Source of the DNA: Azoarcus sp. | GTDB lineage: Bacteria; Pseudomonadota; Gammaproteobacteria; Burkholderiales; Rhodocyclaceae | Assembly: GCA_031259795.1 (NCBI GenBank) | Contig: JAIRLA010000090.1 | Span: 1-14,432 of the forward strand | Direction of reading: 5' to 3' | DNA length: 14,432 nucleotides | Shown here: positions 1-6,366 of the stretch, in pieces | Numbering within the stretch: the stretch's first letter is position 1 | Layout of the letters: every line of letters begins with the position of its first letter | Program-made: the position numbers and the translations under genes | The notes under the pieces: generated by a model | The model's database searches: none | What the model was told of the DNA's origin: nothing | The model's input: only the letters and a program-made list of their open reading frames with translations

Positions 1-702
1 CTTCTTGTCGCCATTCCCCAGAATCTCCGCCTCCAGTGTCGTATCCGCATGAGGATTGCCATACTTTCGTTGCGCTTCAAACAGCGCTTTCAACTCCTCT
101 CCCAACAAAACGCGGGAAAGCGCCTTGGTGTACTCGCCCCGTTTGTTGCGAAATGCTGTCAGATTATTTTGTCCAATTTCCCTGAGCAGCATTTCGGCAG
201 GACTGCGATAGCTCTTTTTTTCCATCAATTTCCGGGTTCCTGCCAGGCCCTGCTTGACCTTGCCTTCCTCGCTCTTGCTATCGGTTTCCGCTGCTTTTTC
301 CTCCGCCTTGCTGATCCAATGAAAACCGCGATGCTTGGCGATGTGGTAAATCACCCGCGCCCATTCTTCCGGTGCAAGTCGGCGATCCAGGCCTTCGACA
401 CGCAATTGCCAAAGGTTCTTTTCCTTGTCTACATAGGGGTTTTCATACGAAAAGAAGCGGGTATCGACAATCAGACCATGCCGTTTCAACACCCGCGCCA
501 GCTTCTTTAGCCGCCACTTCCGGTGATCGAGGCACCGCCGCATCAGCCTTGCCATACGCCGGGCGAGGTTCAGCGACTCCCCTTCCCTGGCGGTTTCCGC
601 TTTGTCGAAAGTGCGCACCCCCAAGTCAATGATGTGATTTTCCGCCAGCAGCGCCCAGCCCACCGAAGCGATGCCAATATCCAGACCAAGCGTATACATC
701 AT
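1..702 (-). CDS. cas9: Cas9 endonuclease, type II-C-like, N-terminal part (runs off the window)
   Basis: Partial gene: 234 codons lie in the window and the reading frame is open to its edge. Cas9 is the crRNA:tracrRNA-guided DNA nuclease of type II CRISPR-Cas. Seen: RuvC-I motif GLDIGIASVGWAL at residues 6-18 with the expected catalytic Asp at 8; an arginine/lysine-rich bridge helix at about 46-74 (LARRMARLMRR onward); REC-lobe stretches resembling Neisseria meningitidis Cas9, namely WQLRVEGLDRRL (98-109), VIYHIAKHRGF (117-127), NKRGEYTKALSR (186-197) and RKYGNPHAD (212-220). HNH, RuvC-II/III and the PAM-interacting domain would lie beyond the window. Start: ATG ATG at 702/699; GGGGGA at 711-706 is a fair ribosome site and its spacing suits the second ATG slightly better; an in-frame ATG at 714 is possible. 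A divergent tracrRNA lies upstream. A weak -10 (TATTAT, 745-740) may serve it. Base composition is visibly less GC-rich than the neighbours, suggesting transfer. IscB is unlikely given the Cas9-type REC sequence. Confidence 0.93.
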   Translation of the reverse strand, partial: MMYTLGLDIGIASVGWALLAENHIIDLGVRTFDKAETAREGESLNLARRMARLMRRCLDHRKWRLKKLARVLKRHGLIVDTRFFSYENPYVDKEKNLWQLRVEGLDRRLAPEEWARVIYHIAKHRGFHWISKAEEKAAETDSKSEEGKVKQGLAGTRKLMEKKSYRSPAEMLLREIGQNNLTAFRNKRGEYTKALSRVLLGEELKALFEAQRKYGNPHADTTLEAEILGNGDKK

Positions 703-716
703 GCGTCCCCCCATGG

Positions 717-744
717 CTGCCACAAACAGCAAATGCCGTATAAT
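717..744 (+). promoter_or_regulatory. sigma70-type promoter of the tracrRNA
   Basis: A perfect -10 hexamer TATAAT lies at 739-744. A -35-like CTGCCA (4 of 6 matches to TTGACA) lies at 717-722, with a 16-bp spacer. The predicted start, about 7 bases after the -10, falls at about 751, exactly where the anti-repeat begins. The promoter points away from cas9, and its -10 overlaps a weaker minus-strand -10 (TATTAT at 745-740) that could fire toward cas9. Confidence 0.7.
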
Positions 745-750
745 AGCGGC

Positions 751-850
751 ACTTGTAGCTTTCCGGGGTGAGAGCCGTTGCTACAATAAGGTGCCGCTTT
801 CGGGCGGCGACCGAACCCGACCCGGCACAAGCGTGTCGGGTCTTTTCTTT
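751..850 (+). ncRNA. tracrRNA of the type II CRISPR-Cas system
   Basis: A trans-activating crRNA pairs with the crRNA repeat, directs RNase III processing and loads Cas9. Seen in order: a 36-nt anti-repeat at 752-787, beginning TTGTAGC and ending GCTACAAT, with the internal GAGAGCCGTTGCTACAATAA that closely matches the Neisseria meningitidis tracrRNA (GAGAACCGTTGCTACAATAA); then AAGG; then a stem-loop GCCGC/GCGGC at 793-808 capped by TTCG; then a linker; then an intrinsic terminator at 819-842 followed by a T-rich run. A consensus -10 sits just upstream. The expected transcript is about 100 nt. It is divergent from cas9, and its end comes about 15 bases before the trpE stop codon, which approaches from the other side. 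Assignment rests on recognised similarity to II-C tracrRNAs plus the adjacent Cas9. Confidence 0.88.
819..850 (+). terminator. intrinsic terminator of the tracrRNA
   Basis: GACCCGGCAC (819-828) pairs with GTGTCGGGTC (833-842) over ten base pairs, including one G-U, around the loop AAGC. It is followed directly by TTTTCTTTTT. The T-rich run is only on the plus-strand 3' side, so it terminates the tracrRNA and not the convergent trpE. In tracrRNAs this hairpin is normally also part of the Cas9-bound structure. Confidence 0.85.
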
Positions 851-866
851 TTGTACCTTTGTATCT

Positions 867-2339
867 TCAAAGCCGCGTATCGAGGCCGTTTTCCGCCATT
901 TCCGCCGCGCGCAGCATGGCGCGGGCCTTGTTTTGCGTTTCCGCCCATTCGGCATCGGGATCGGAATCGGCGACGAGACCGGCGCCCGCCTGGACATGAA
1001 GCTGGCCGTCCTTGAGGATGGCGGTGCGCAGGGCGATGGCCAGGTCCATGTCGCCGTGAAAGCCGATGTAGCCGACCGCGCCCGCGTAGAGGCCGCGTTT
1101 GACCGGCTCCAGTTCGTCGATGATTTCCATCGCCCGTACTTTGGGGGCGCCGGAGACGGTGCCCGCGGGGAAGGCGGCGCGCAGGACATCGAAGGCGTCC
1201 AGCCCGGCGGCCAGCCGCCCTTCGACGTTGGAGACGAGGTGCATCACATGCGAATAGCGTTCGACGATGAAACGCTCGGTGACTTTCACCGTGCCGGTCG
1301 CCGCCACGCGCCCGGCGTCGTTGCGGCCCAGGTCGAGCAGTTGCAGGTGTTCGGCGCGCTCTTTTTCGTCGGCGAGGAGTTCCGCTTCCAGCGCCTTGTC
1401 TTCGGCGGCGGTCGCGCCGCGTTTGCGGGTGCCCGCGATGGGACGCACGGTGATATTGCCGTCCTGGAGCTGGACGAGAATCTCGGGTGAAGCGCCGACG
1501 ACGTGGAAATCGTCGAAATGGAAGTTGAACAGATAGGGCGAGGGATTGAGCGAGCGGATGGCGCGGTAGAGCGCGAGCGGCGGCGCGGCAAAGGGTTTGC
1601 TCATGCGCTGGGAGAGGACGGTCTGCATGACATCGCCGTCGACGATGTACTGCTTGACGCGGCGCACCGCGTCCTTGAACGCTTGTTCGCCGAAGCTCGA
1701 TACCGCCGGGGCGCTGGCCGTGCGCGTATCGCAGGGAATTCGTACCGGATCGCGCAGTTTGGCGAGGAGTTCCGCCAACCGCCGCCGTGCGCGCCGGAAC
1801 GCGCCCGGCACGTTGGGATCGGCATGGACGACCAGCGTGAGTTTGCCGGAAAGGTTGTCGACGATGGCGATTTCTTCGGAGAGCAGCAGCAGGATGTCGG
1901 GGGCGCCGAGGGGATCGGGTTTTTTCGGCGCGCCCAGGCGCGGCTCGATGTAGCGTACGGCGTCGTAGCCGAAGCAGCCGACGAGACCGCCCGCGAATTT
2001 CGGCAATCCCGCGCGCGGCGGCACTTTGATCCGCCCGATGAATTCGGCGATGAAGGCGAGCGGGTCGGCGTCGTCCCGGCGTTCGATCAGGCGGTTGCCG
2101 GTCAGCAGCAGGGCGGTGCGGTCATGGACTTCGATGCGGGTCGGCGAGGCGAGGCCGATGAAGGAATAGCGCCCGAAGCGTTCGCCGCCTTGTACGGATT
2201 CGAGCAGGTAGGTGTAAGGCTCGTCGGCGAGTTTCAGGTAAATGGTCAGGGGGGTGTCGAGGTCGGCGAAGGTTTCGAGCGTGACCGGAATGCGGTTGTA
2301 ACCCTCGGCGGCGAGGGCGTCGAACGTTTGTTCGAGCAT
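867..2339 (-). CDS. trpE: Anthranilate synthase component I
   Basis: TrpE converts chorismate to anthranilate, the first committed step of tryptophan synthesis, with ammonia supplied by a TrpG/PabA-type glutamine amidotransferase. The 490 residues match the usual family length. Seen: N-terminal LLES at residues 45-48, the conserved element of the Trp feedback site; then the chorismate-binding domain with PIAGTRKRG, LDLGRNDAGRV, SHVMHLVSNVEG, FPAGTVSGAPKVRAMEIIDELE-type core and the C-terminal QAGAGLVADSDP. Start chosen at ATG 2339, with GGAG seven bases upstream; a GTG at 2351 overlaps that GGAG and would add only four residues. No trpG, trpD or trpC follows inside the window, although in many betaproteobacteria they do. 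The gene ends just before the convergent tracrRNA terminator. It is probably controlled by the leader described separately. Confidence 0.97.
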   Translation of the reverse strand: MLEQTFDALAAEGYNRIPVTLETFADLDTPLTIYLKLADEPYTYLLESVQGGERFGRYSFIGLASPTRIEVHDRTALLLTGNRLIERRDDADPLAFIAEFIGRIKVPPRAGLPKFAGGLVGCFGYDAVRYIEPRLGAPKKPDPLGAPDILLLLSEEIAIVDNLSGKLTLVVHADPNVPGAFRRARRRLAELLAKLRDPVRIPCDTRTASAPAVSSFGEQAFKDAVRRVKQYIVDGDVMQTVLSQRMSKPFAAPPLALYRAIRSLNPSPYLFNFHFDDFHVVGASPEILVQLQDGNITVRPIAGTRKRGATAAEDKALEAELLADEKERAEHLQLLDLGRNDAGRVAATGTVKVTERFIVERYSHVMHLVSNVEGRLAAGLDAFDVLRAAFPAGTVSGAPKVRAMEIIDELEPVKRGLYAGAVGYIGFHGDMDLAIALRTAILKDGQLHVQAGAGLVADSDPDAEWAETQNKARAMLRAAEMAENGLDTRL

Positions 2340-2409
2340 GGGAGACTCCACGGAAAGAAACGGGAAAGCGGTGTTCGGACGGCTGGGCGAGGCGCGGGGC
2401 GACGCGAAA

Positions 2410-2442
2410 TGGCGGGTTTTACTGGCCCAGAGGCCACCGCCA
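2410..2442 (-). promoter_or_regulatory. Candidate attenuator hairpin over the Trp codons of the trpE leader
   Basis: On the minus strand TGGCGG (2442-2437) can pair with CCGCCA (2415-2410), enclosing a smaller hairpin TGGCC-TCTG-GGCCA (2436-2423). Both Trp codons of the candidate leader peptide lie in the stem-forming strands, and the stem is followed by only three T. Ribosome stalling at these codons would disrupt the fold. The T tail is too weak for a convincing terminator, so this is a tentative regulatory structure. Confidence 0.3.
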
Positions 2443-2493
2443 GCGAGGCTGGAGAGCGGCGATCAGCGCGGAGAATCCGGCAATGTGCGTCAC
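2419..2493 (-). CDS. trpL: Candidate trp leader peptide
   Basis: A 24-codon reading frame starts with GTG and ends QPRWRWPLGQ then TAA. It lies 80 bases upstream of trpE and downstream of a promoter-like sequence. Two Trp codons close to the end of a short upstream peptide are the hallmark of transcription attenuation of trp operons, where charged tRNA-Trp supply decides whether RNA polymerase proceeds. The start has only a weak ribosome site (GGAA). The peptide is longer and has fewer Trp codons than classic leaders such as that of Escherichia coli, so chance is not excluded. Confidence 0.4.
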   Translation of the reverse strand: MTHIAGFSALIAALQPRWRWPLGQ

Positions 2494-2554
2494 GGTCGTT
2501 CCGTGGAGAAGATCAGAAACCGAAGCGAATGGATCAAGACTCGAAGTGCGGGCG

Positions 2555-2584
2555 ATGGTAGCCCATCACGCGCGGCGCTGTCTA
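2555..2584 (-). promoter_or_regulatory. Candidate promoter of trpE and its leader
   Basis: On the minus strand TAGACA (2584-2579; 5 of 6 to the -35 consensus) is followed after 18 bases by TACCAT (2560-2555; 4 of 6 to the -10). Transcription would begin near 2548 and give a leader of about 210 bases before trpE that contains the candidate leader peptide. This is a match by eye in GC-rich DNA. Confidence 0.4.
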
Positions 2585-2670
2585 CGCCAGGGGGGGCTAT
2601 GTCAGGAGTCGCGCGCTTTCCGCCAGCTCCGGCGGTTTCGCCGGGAGCGAGGCGGAGAGGGCGGCGGCGT

Positions 2671-4089
2671 TCAGCGCTTGCCGGAGAACAGGGCCGCGCG
2701 CGGCGCGGTGCGGCGGGGATTGGCGTCCGCCGTGTTCGCGCGCGCGTTGCCATGGATGTTGCCGCCATTGTCATGGCGGGGCGCGGGGTCATGCCGGTTG
2801 GCGGAGCGCTTGCCCGCGCGCCGGGCGGCGGGAGCATGTCCATCCCGGGCCGGCGTAGCGCTCTGGCGAGCCGGACGGGAACGGCGCGGCGGCGGTTCGC
2901 GTTGCAGGTCGTTATCGTAAGCGGTTTCGGCGCTGGCGCTGGGCGTGAAGCCTTCGGCTTCGGTGCGCGCGATCTTGCGGCGCATCAGGCGCTCGATGGC
3001 GGCAAGCAGTTTGAGTTCTTCCGGGGCAACCAGCGAGATGGCGTGGCCCGCCGCGCCGGCGCGGCCTGTGCGCCCGATGCGGTGAACATAGTCTTCGGAC
3101 ACGTTGGGCAGCTCGAAGTTGACGACTTGCGGCAATTGTTCGATGTCGAGGCCGCGCGCGGCGATGTCGGTGGCGACCAGCACCGGCAGCGAGCCGTCCT
3201 TGAAGCAGGCGAGCGCGCGCGTGCGCGCCGACTGGCTTTTGTTGCCGTGGATGGCGGCGGCCTCGATGTCGTGACGGCAGAGATATTCGGCCAGCTTGTT
3301 CGCGCCATGCTTGGTGCGGGTGAAAACGAGCACCTGGAACCATTGGCGTTCATGAATCAGCCAAGCGAGCAATTCCCGCTTCTGCTTTTGCCCGATCACG
3401 TATACGCATTGTTCGACTTTTTCGGCGGCGGTGTTGCGCGGCGCGACTTCGACACGGGCCGGATCGACCAGCAGGCCGTTGGCGAGCGTGCGGATTTCGT
3501 CGGAAAACGTCGCCGAAAACAGCAGGTTCTGGCGTTTTTTCGGCAGCAGGGCGAGTATTTTGCGAATGTCCTGGATGAAACCCATGTCGAGCATGCGGTC
3601 GGCTTCATCGAGCACGAGGATCTCGACGCCGGAAAGGTCGATGGAACCTTGCCGGGCATGGTCGAGCAGTCTTCCCGGCGTGGCGACGAGAAGGTCGACG
3701 CGCTTTTTCAGCGCCGTGATCTGCGGATTGATGCTGACGCCGCCAAACATCACCATCGTGGCAAGCGGCAGATGTCGCCCGTAAGTGCGCACCGATTCGG
3801 CGATCTGCGCGGCCAGTTCGCGCGTCGGGGTGAGGATGAGGCTGCGCGGACGGCCCGGCGGATGGGGATGGATGGGATTGCCCGCCAGCATATGAAGTAT
3901 GGGCAGGGTGAACGCGGCGGTCTTGCCCGTGCCGGTCTGGGCGGCGGCGAGCAGGTCGCCGCCGGCGAGCACTTCGGGAATGGCCTGGAGCTGGATCGGC
4001 GTGGGCCGGGTGTACCCGGCTTCGGCGATGGCGGCGAGAAGAGGGGCGGCCAGTCCGAGGCTGGTAAAGTCGGGGGAATTGTCATTCAT
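2671..4089 (-). CDS. rhlE: DEAD-box ATP-dependent RNA helicase, RhlE type
   Basis: A 472-residue DEAD-box helicase, which unwinds short RNA duplexes with ATP; RhlE proteins act in ribosome maturation and RNA decay. Seen: Q-motif region near 28-36 (RPTPIQLQ), Walker A AQTGTGKT at 50-57, PTRELA at 88-93, TPGR at 137-140, DEAD at 161-164, SAT at 192-194, the second RecA domain with [10 protein letters not shown] and HRIGRTGR (336-343), then a basic, Arg/Pro-rich disordered tail from about 398, typical for RNA binding. Start chosen at ATG 4089, where homology begins ([13 protein letters not shown]); GGAG is 11 bases upstream, a little far. The frame stays open upstream to about 4554, but that stretch has no protein-like character. 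rhlE is preferred over srmB or dbpA because of the [10 protein letters not shown] and [16 protein letters not shown] character; the exact paralogue is not certain. Confidence 0.93.
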   Translation of the reverse strand: MNDNSPDFTSLGLAAPLLAAIAEAGYTRPTPIQLQAIPEVLAGGDLLAAAQTGTGKTAAFTLPILHMLAGNPIHPHPPGRPRSLILTPTRELAAQIAESVRTYGRHLPLATMVMFGGVSINPQITALKKRVDLLVATPGRLLDHARQGSIDLSGVEILVLDEADRMLDMGFIQDIRKILALLPKKRQNLLFSATFSDEIRTLANGLLVDPARVEVAPRNTAAEKVEQCVYVIGQKQKRELLAWLIHERQWFQVLVFTRTKHGANKLAEYLCRHDIEAAAIHGNKSQSARTRALACFKDGSLPVLVATDIAARGLDIEQLPQVVNFELPNVSEDYVHRIGRTGRAGAAGHAISLVAPEELKLLAAIERLMRRKIARTEAEGFTPSASAETAYDNDLQREPPPRRSRPARQSATPARDGHAPAARRAGKRSANRHDPAPRHDNGGNIHGNARANTADANPRRTAPRAALFSGKR

Positions 4090-4180
4090 TGTAAAACTGA
4101 CTCCGGTTTGAAACGCGGTACTTGCAAGGCGGTCTTGCGCGATGGGCGTGTGCGCCCGCCGCGCATTTGCGTCGGTGGAT

Positions 4181-4230
4181 CGCGCCGCGGCGGCAATCGA
4201 AAATCGAGAATCGATTTTTCCCGCGGCGCG
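4181..4230. repeat. Nested inverted repeat in the rhlE leader region
   Basis: Outer arms CGCGCCGCGG (4181-4190) and CCGCGGCGCG (4221-4230) are perfectly complementary. Inside them AAAATCGA (4200-4207) and TCGATTTT (4211-4218) form a second perfect 8-bp stem with a 3-base loop. The inner stem is AT-rich in an otherwise GC-rich region, and the left gap (9 bases) is longer than the right (2). It could be an RNA fold in the rhlE leader, a DNA-binding site or a terminator; the sequence alone does not decide. Confidence 0.6.
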
Positions 4231-4518
4231 GATGAGGTAAATGAGGGGACGAAACAGATGGCAAAATGACGATGATCGCGCCGCCGGGAAGCGGGCCGAA
4301 TGGGTAGGATAGCCGGACGAAACGTGGAAGAGGGCGGGAAATCCCGGGAGACGAAAAAGGAGGCGCGGCAAAAACGGCGCGGCGAAAGGAAGATAATATC
4401 CGTATTCCCTTCCATGATGACGGGAAGCGGAAGACCGGGAAACGATCGCGACGGCGGACATTTCCCGGCTGGACGGGGGCGCACTGTAATCGTTTTCGCA
4501 CCAAAAAGCGAGCCAGAC

Positions 4519-4547
4519 ATGACGGAGCAGCGTTTTTTCCATAGAAT
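4519..4547 (+). promoter_or_regulatory. Candidate promoter of the hemCDXY operon
   Basis: ATGACG (4519-4524, 4 of 6) and TAGAAT (4542-4547, 5 of 6) are spaced by 17 bases, and transcription would start about 65 bases before hemC. No operator is recognised. Assigned by eye. Confidence 0.4.
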
Positions 4548-4618
4548 CGCCCACGCTTTCGCAGGTTTTTCACTATTTCCGCGCCGTTTCCGCGGCAGCA
4601 TTTTTGTGTGAGTTCGTC

Positions 4619-5575
4619 GTGAGTATTCCTTCCTCTCTCGCCGGGGATTTCCGCGCGCCGGGGCGCATCGCCATCGCCACCCGCGAGAGCCGGCTGGCGC
4701 TGTGGCAGGCCGGACACATCAAGGCGCGGCTCGAAGCCCTGTATCCGGCTTGCCGGGTCGAACTGCTGGGCATGACCACGCGCGGCGACCAGATACTGGA
4801 TCGCCCCTTGGCCCGCGTGGGCGGCAAGGGGCTGTTCGTCAAGGAACTGGAAGCGGCGCTCCTCGACGGGCGCGCCGACATCGCCGTGCATTCCATGAAA
4901 GACGTGCCGATGCTCATGGGCGACGAATTCACCCTCGCCTGCGTCACGGCGCGCGAAACGCCGTTCGACGCTTTCGTCTCCGCGCGCTACGCCACGCTCG
5001 ACGACATGCCGCCGGGCGCGGTCGTCGGCACATCATCGCTGCGGCGCGAAGCGCAAATCCACGCCCAATACCCGTTTCTCGCCGTCGCCAGCCTGCGCGG
5101 CAACCTCGATACCCGCCTGCGCAAGCTCGATGAAAGCCGGTACGATGCCATCATCCTCGCCGCCGCCGGTCTGCGCCGCCTGGGCCTGCAAGAACGCATC
5201 CGCGCCATTCTCCCGGCGGAAATCTCGCTGCCCGCCGCTGGGCAGGGCGCGCTCGGCATCGAATGCCTGAGCGCGCGCGCCGATCTGGCCGCCAGCCTGC
5301 AAGCGCTGGCCGATGCCGCCACGACAGCCTGTATCACCGCCGAACGCGCGTTTTCCCGCGCGCTGGCGGGAAGTTGTGAAGTGCCGCTCGGCGCTTACGG
5401 CGAAATGCGCAATGGCAAGGTGTGGCTGCGCGGCTTCGTCGCCCGACCCGATGGCAGCCGCCTCGTGCGCGGGGAGCGCGAGGGCGCGCCGGATGGCGCG
5501 GAAGACATCGGGCGGACGCTGGCCGGCGATCTGCTCGCCCAGGGGGCCGGAGAAATCCTGGCCGCTCTGGCATGA
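4619..5575 (+). CDS. hemC: Porphobilinogen deaminase (hydroxymethylbilane synthase)
   Basis: HemC condenses four porphobilinogen molecules into hydroxymethylbilane in heme/siroheme synthesis, in the cytoplasm. The 318 residues are normal for the family. Seen: N-terminal [15 protein letters not shown] (17-31), [24 protein letters not shown] region, HSMKDVP (91-97) carrying the catalytic Asp 95, [10 protein letters not shown] (137-146), LRGNLDTRL (159-167), and [10 protein letters not shown] (251-260) in which Cys 253 anchors the dipyrromethane cofactor. Start chosen at GTG 4619, giving a short N-terminal extension usual for the family; a TTG at 4604 is the other in-frame option. The ribosome site is weak (GTGAG). 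Its stop overlaps the hemD start (ATGA), indicating coupled translation. Confidence 0.97.
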   Translation: MSIPSSLAGDFRAPGRIAIATRESRLALWQAGHIKARLEALYPACRVELLGMTTRGDQILDRPLARVGGKGLFVKELEAALLDGRADIAVHSMKDVPMLMGDEFTLACVTARETPFDAFVSARYATLDDMPPGAVVGTSSLRREAQIHAQYPFLAVASLRGNLDTRLRKLDESRYDAIILAAAGLRRLGLQERIRAILPAEISLPAAGQGALGIECLSARADLAASLQALADAATTACITAERAFSRALAGSCEVPLGAYGEMRNGKVWLRGFVARPDGSRLVRGEREGAPDGAEDIGRTLAGDLLAQGAGEILAALA

Positions 5576-6357
5576 ACGGCGCGCTCGCCGGACGCACCAT
5601 CGTTGTCACCCGCCCGGTCGCCCAGGCTGGAGCGCTGTGCCGCGCCATCGAGGAACGAGGCGGGCGCGCCTTCCGTTTCCCGGTGCAGGAAATCGCCCCC
5701 GTGACCGATCCCGCCGTCTTTGCGGCGGCGGCGGCGCGGCTCGATGAATTCGACATCGCCTTTTTCGTCAGCCCCAACGCGGTCGAGCATGGCCTGGCCG
5801 GATTGCGGGGAGCGCCGGGATCGCGGCCATGGCCAGCAAAGCTGAAAGTGGCGGCAGTGGGACGCGCGAGCGCCCGGGCGCTCACGGCGCGCGGTTTCGG
5901 CGAAACCGCGATGATCGTGCCGGAAAATGGTTTCGACAGCGAAGCGGTGTTGGCCCTGCCCGCGTTCGCCCCCGAAGCCGTGCGCGGGCGCGCGATCTTG
6001 ATCCTGCGTGGCGGCGGCGGACGCGAACTGCTGGGCGAGACGCTCGCCGCGCGCGGGGCGCGGGTCGAATACCTGTCCTGTTACCAGCGGCGCTGTCCCG
6101 AGGCCGATACCGCGCCGTTGCTGGCATTGGCTGCGCGGGGCGAGACCGACGCCCTGTCGTTTACCAGCAGTGAAGGCGTCGATAACTTCGCCCGCCTCGT
6201 CGGGATCAAGGGACTGGTCTGTTTCACCTCGACGCCTGTTTTCGCGCCGCATCCGCGCATCGCCGCCCGCTGCCGCACATATGGCCTGGCGCGGGTCATT
6301 GCCATCGAGAGCGGAGACGAGGTTTTAGTGCGCGCGCTCATCGCATTCTTTGGGTAA
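5572..6357 (+). CDS. hemD: Uroporphyrinogen-III synthase
   Basis: HemD closes hydroxymethylbilane with inversion of ring D to give uroporphyrinogen III. The 261-residue length fits. The family is poorly conserved in sequence; seen are the opening [25 protein letters not shown] (7 onward), [28 protein letters not shown] and the C-terminal half with [29 protein letters not shown] and [14 protein letters not shown], all typical of the two-domain fold. The position directly after hemC with a 4-base ATGA overlap makes the call secure. The start at 5572 is fixed by that overlap; the frame is open further upstream inside hemC, but that part is hemC sequence read out of frame. Confidence 0.95.
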   Translation: MNGALAGRTIVVTRPVAQAGALCRAIEERGGRAFRFPVQEIAPVTDPAVFAAAAARLDEFDIAFFVSPNAVEHGLAGLRGAPGSRPWPAKLKVAAVGRASARALTARGFGETAMIVPENGFDSEAVLALPAFAPEAVRGRAILILRGGGGRELLGETLAARGARVEYLSCYQRRCPEADTAPLLALAARGETDALSFTSSEGVDNFARLVGIKGLVCFTSTPVFAPHPRIAARCRTYGLARVIAIESGDEVLVRALIAFFG

Positions 6358-6366
6358 ACTCATGAC

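Larger units (their letters stand above)
2340..2670. other. Non-coding interval between rhlE and trpE
   Basis: This 331-base gap holds the trpE promoter, leader peptide and hairpin listed separately. Just after the rhlE stop, on the minus strand, a compact hairpin (CCGGCG-AAAC-CGCCGG inside 2627-2647) has no T tail and could be a weak end signal for rhlE. I see no other gene. Confidence 0.6.
4090..4618. other. Long divergent intergenic region between rhlE and hemC
   Basis: About 530 bases without a convincing gene. It contains a nested palindrome at 4181-4230 and a candidate hemC promoter at 4519-4547. A minus-strand -10-like TATTAT (4398-4393) could belong to rhlE, but I see no good -35, so the rhlE 5' untranslated region may be a few hundred bases long. 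Long untranslated leaders occur on some DEAD-box helicase genes; that this applies here is inference. Confidence 0.55.

Noticed and set aside
269..269. KMAKS in place of KMSKS in CysS (residue-level oddity, gene at 11495-12910)
   Set aside because: A Ser-to-Ala variant at this position is a modest change in an otherwise intact enzyme, so it is not treated as a finding; the coordinates given here are the residue number.
1..702. IscB or TnpB as an alternative for the RuvC-bearing frame
   Set aside because: The sequence after the bridge helix (WQLRVEGLDRRL, YHIAKHRGF, NKRGEYTKALSR) follows the Cas9 REC lobe, and a tracrRNA rather than an omega RNA lies beside it.
752..787. The 36-nt repeat-like unit considered as the start of a CRISPR array
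   Set aside because: There is a single copy without spacer periodicity, and it continues into tracrRNA stem-loops and a terminator, so it is the anti-repeat.
819..842. Hairpin considered as a bidirectional terminator that also ends trpE
   Set aside because: On the minus strand the hairpin is followed by GGGTTCGG and no T run; the T-rich side faces only plus-strand transcription.
1503..2561. 352-codon plus-strand frame opposite trpE
   Set aside because: Antisense shadow of trpE; no motif, and it runs through the trpE leader region.
2338..4269. 643-codon open frame on the plus strand opposite rhlE
   Set aside because: It is a GC-rich antisense shadow of the well-supported RhlE helicase; the sequence is low-complexity Gly/Arg-rich with no recognisable domain.
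4090..4554. Upstream in-frame extension of rhlE to an ATG near 4554
   Set aside because: The extra 155 residues have no helicase similarity and cover the palindrome and promoter-like sequences; the usual family N-terminus begins at 4089.
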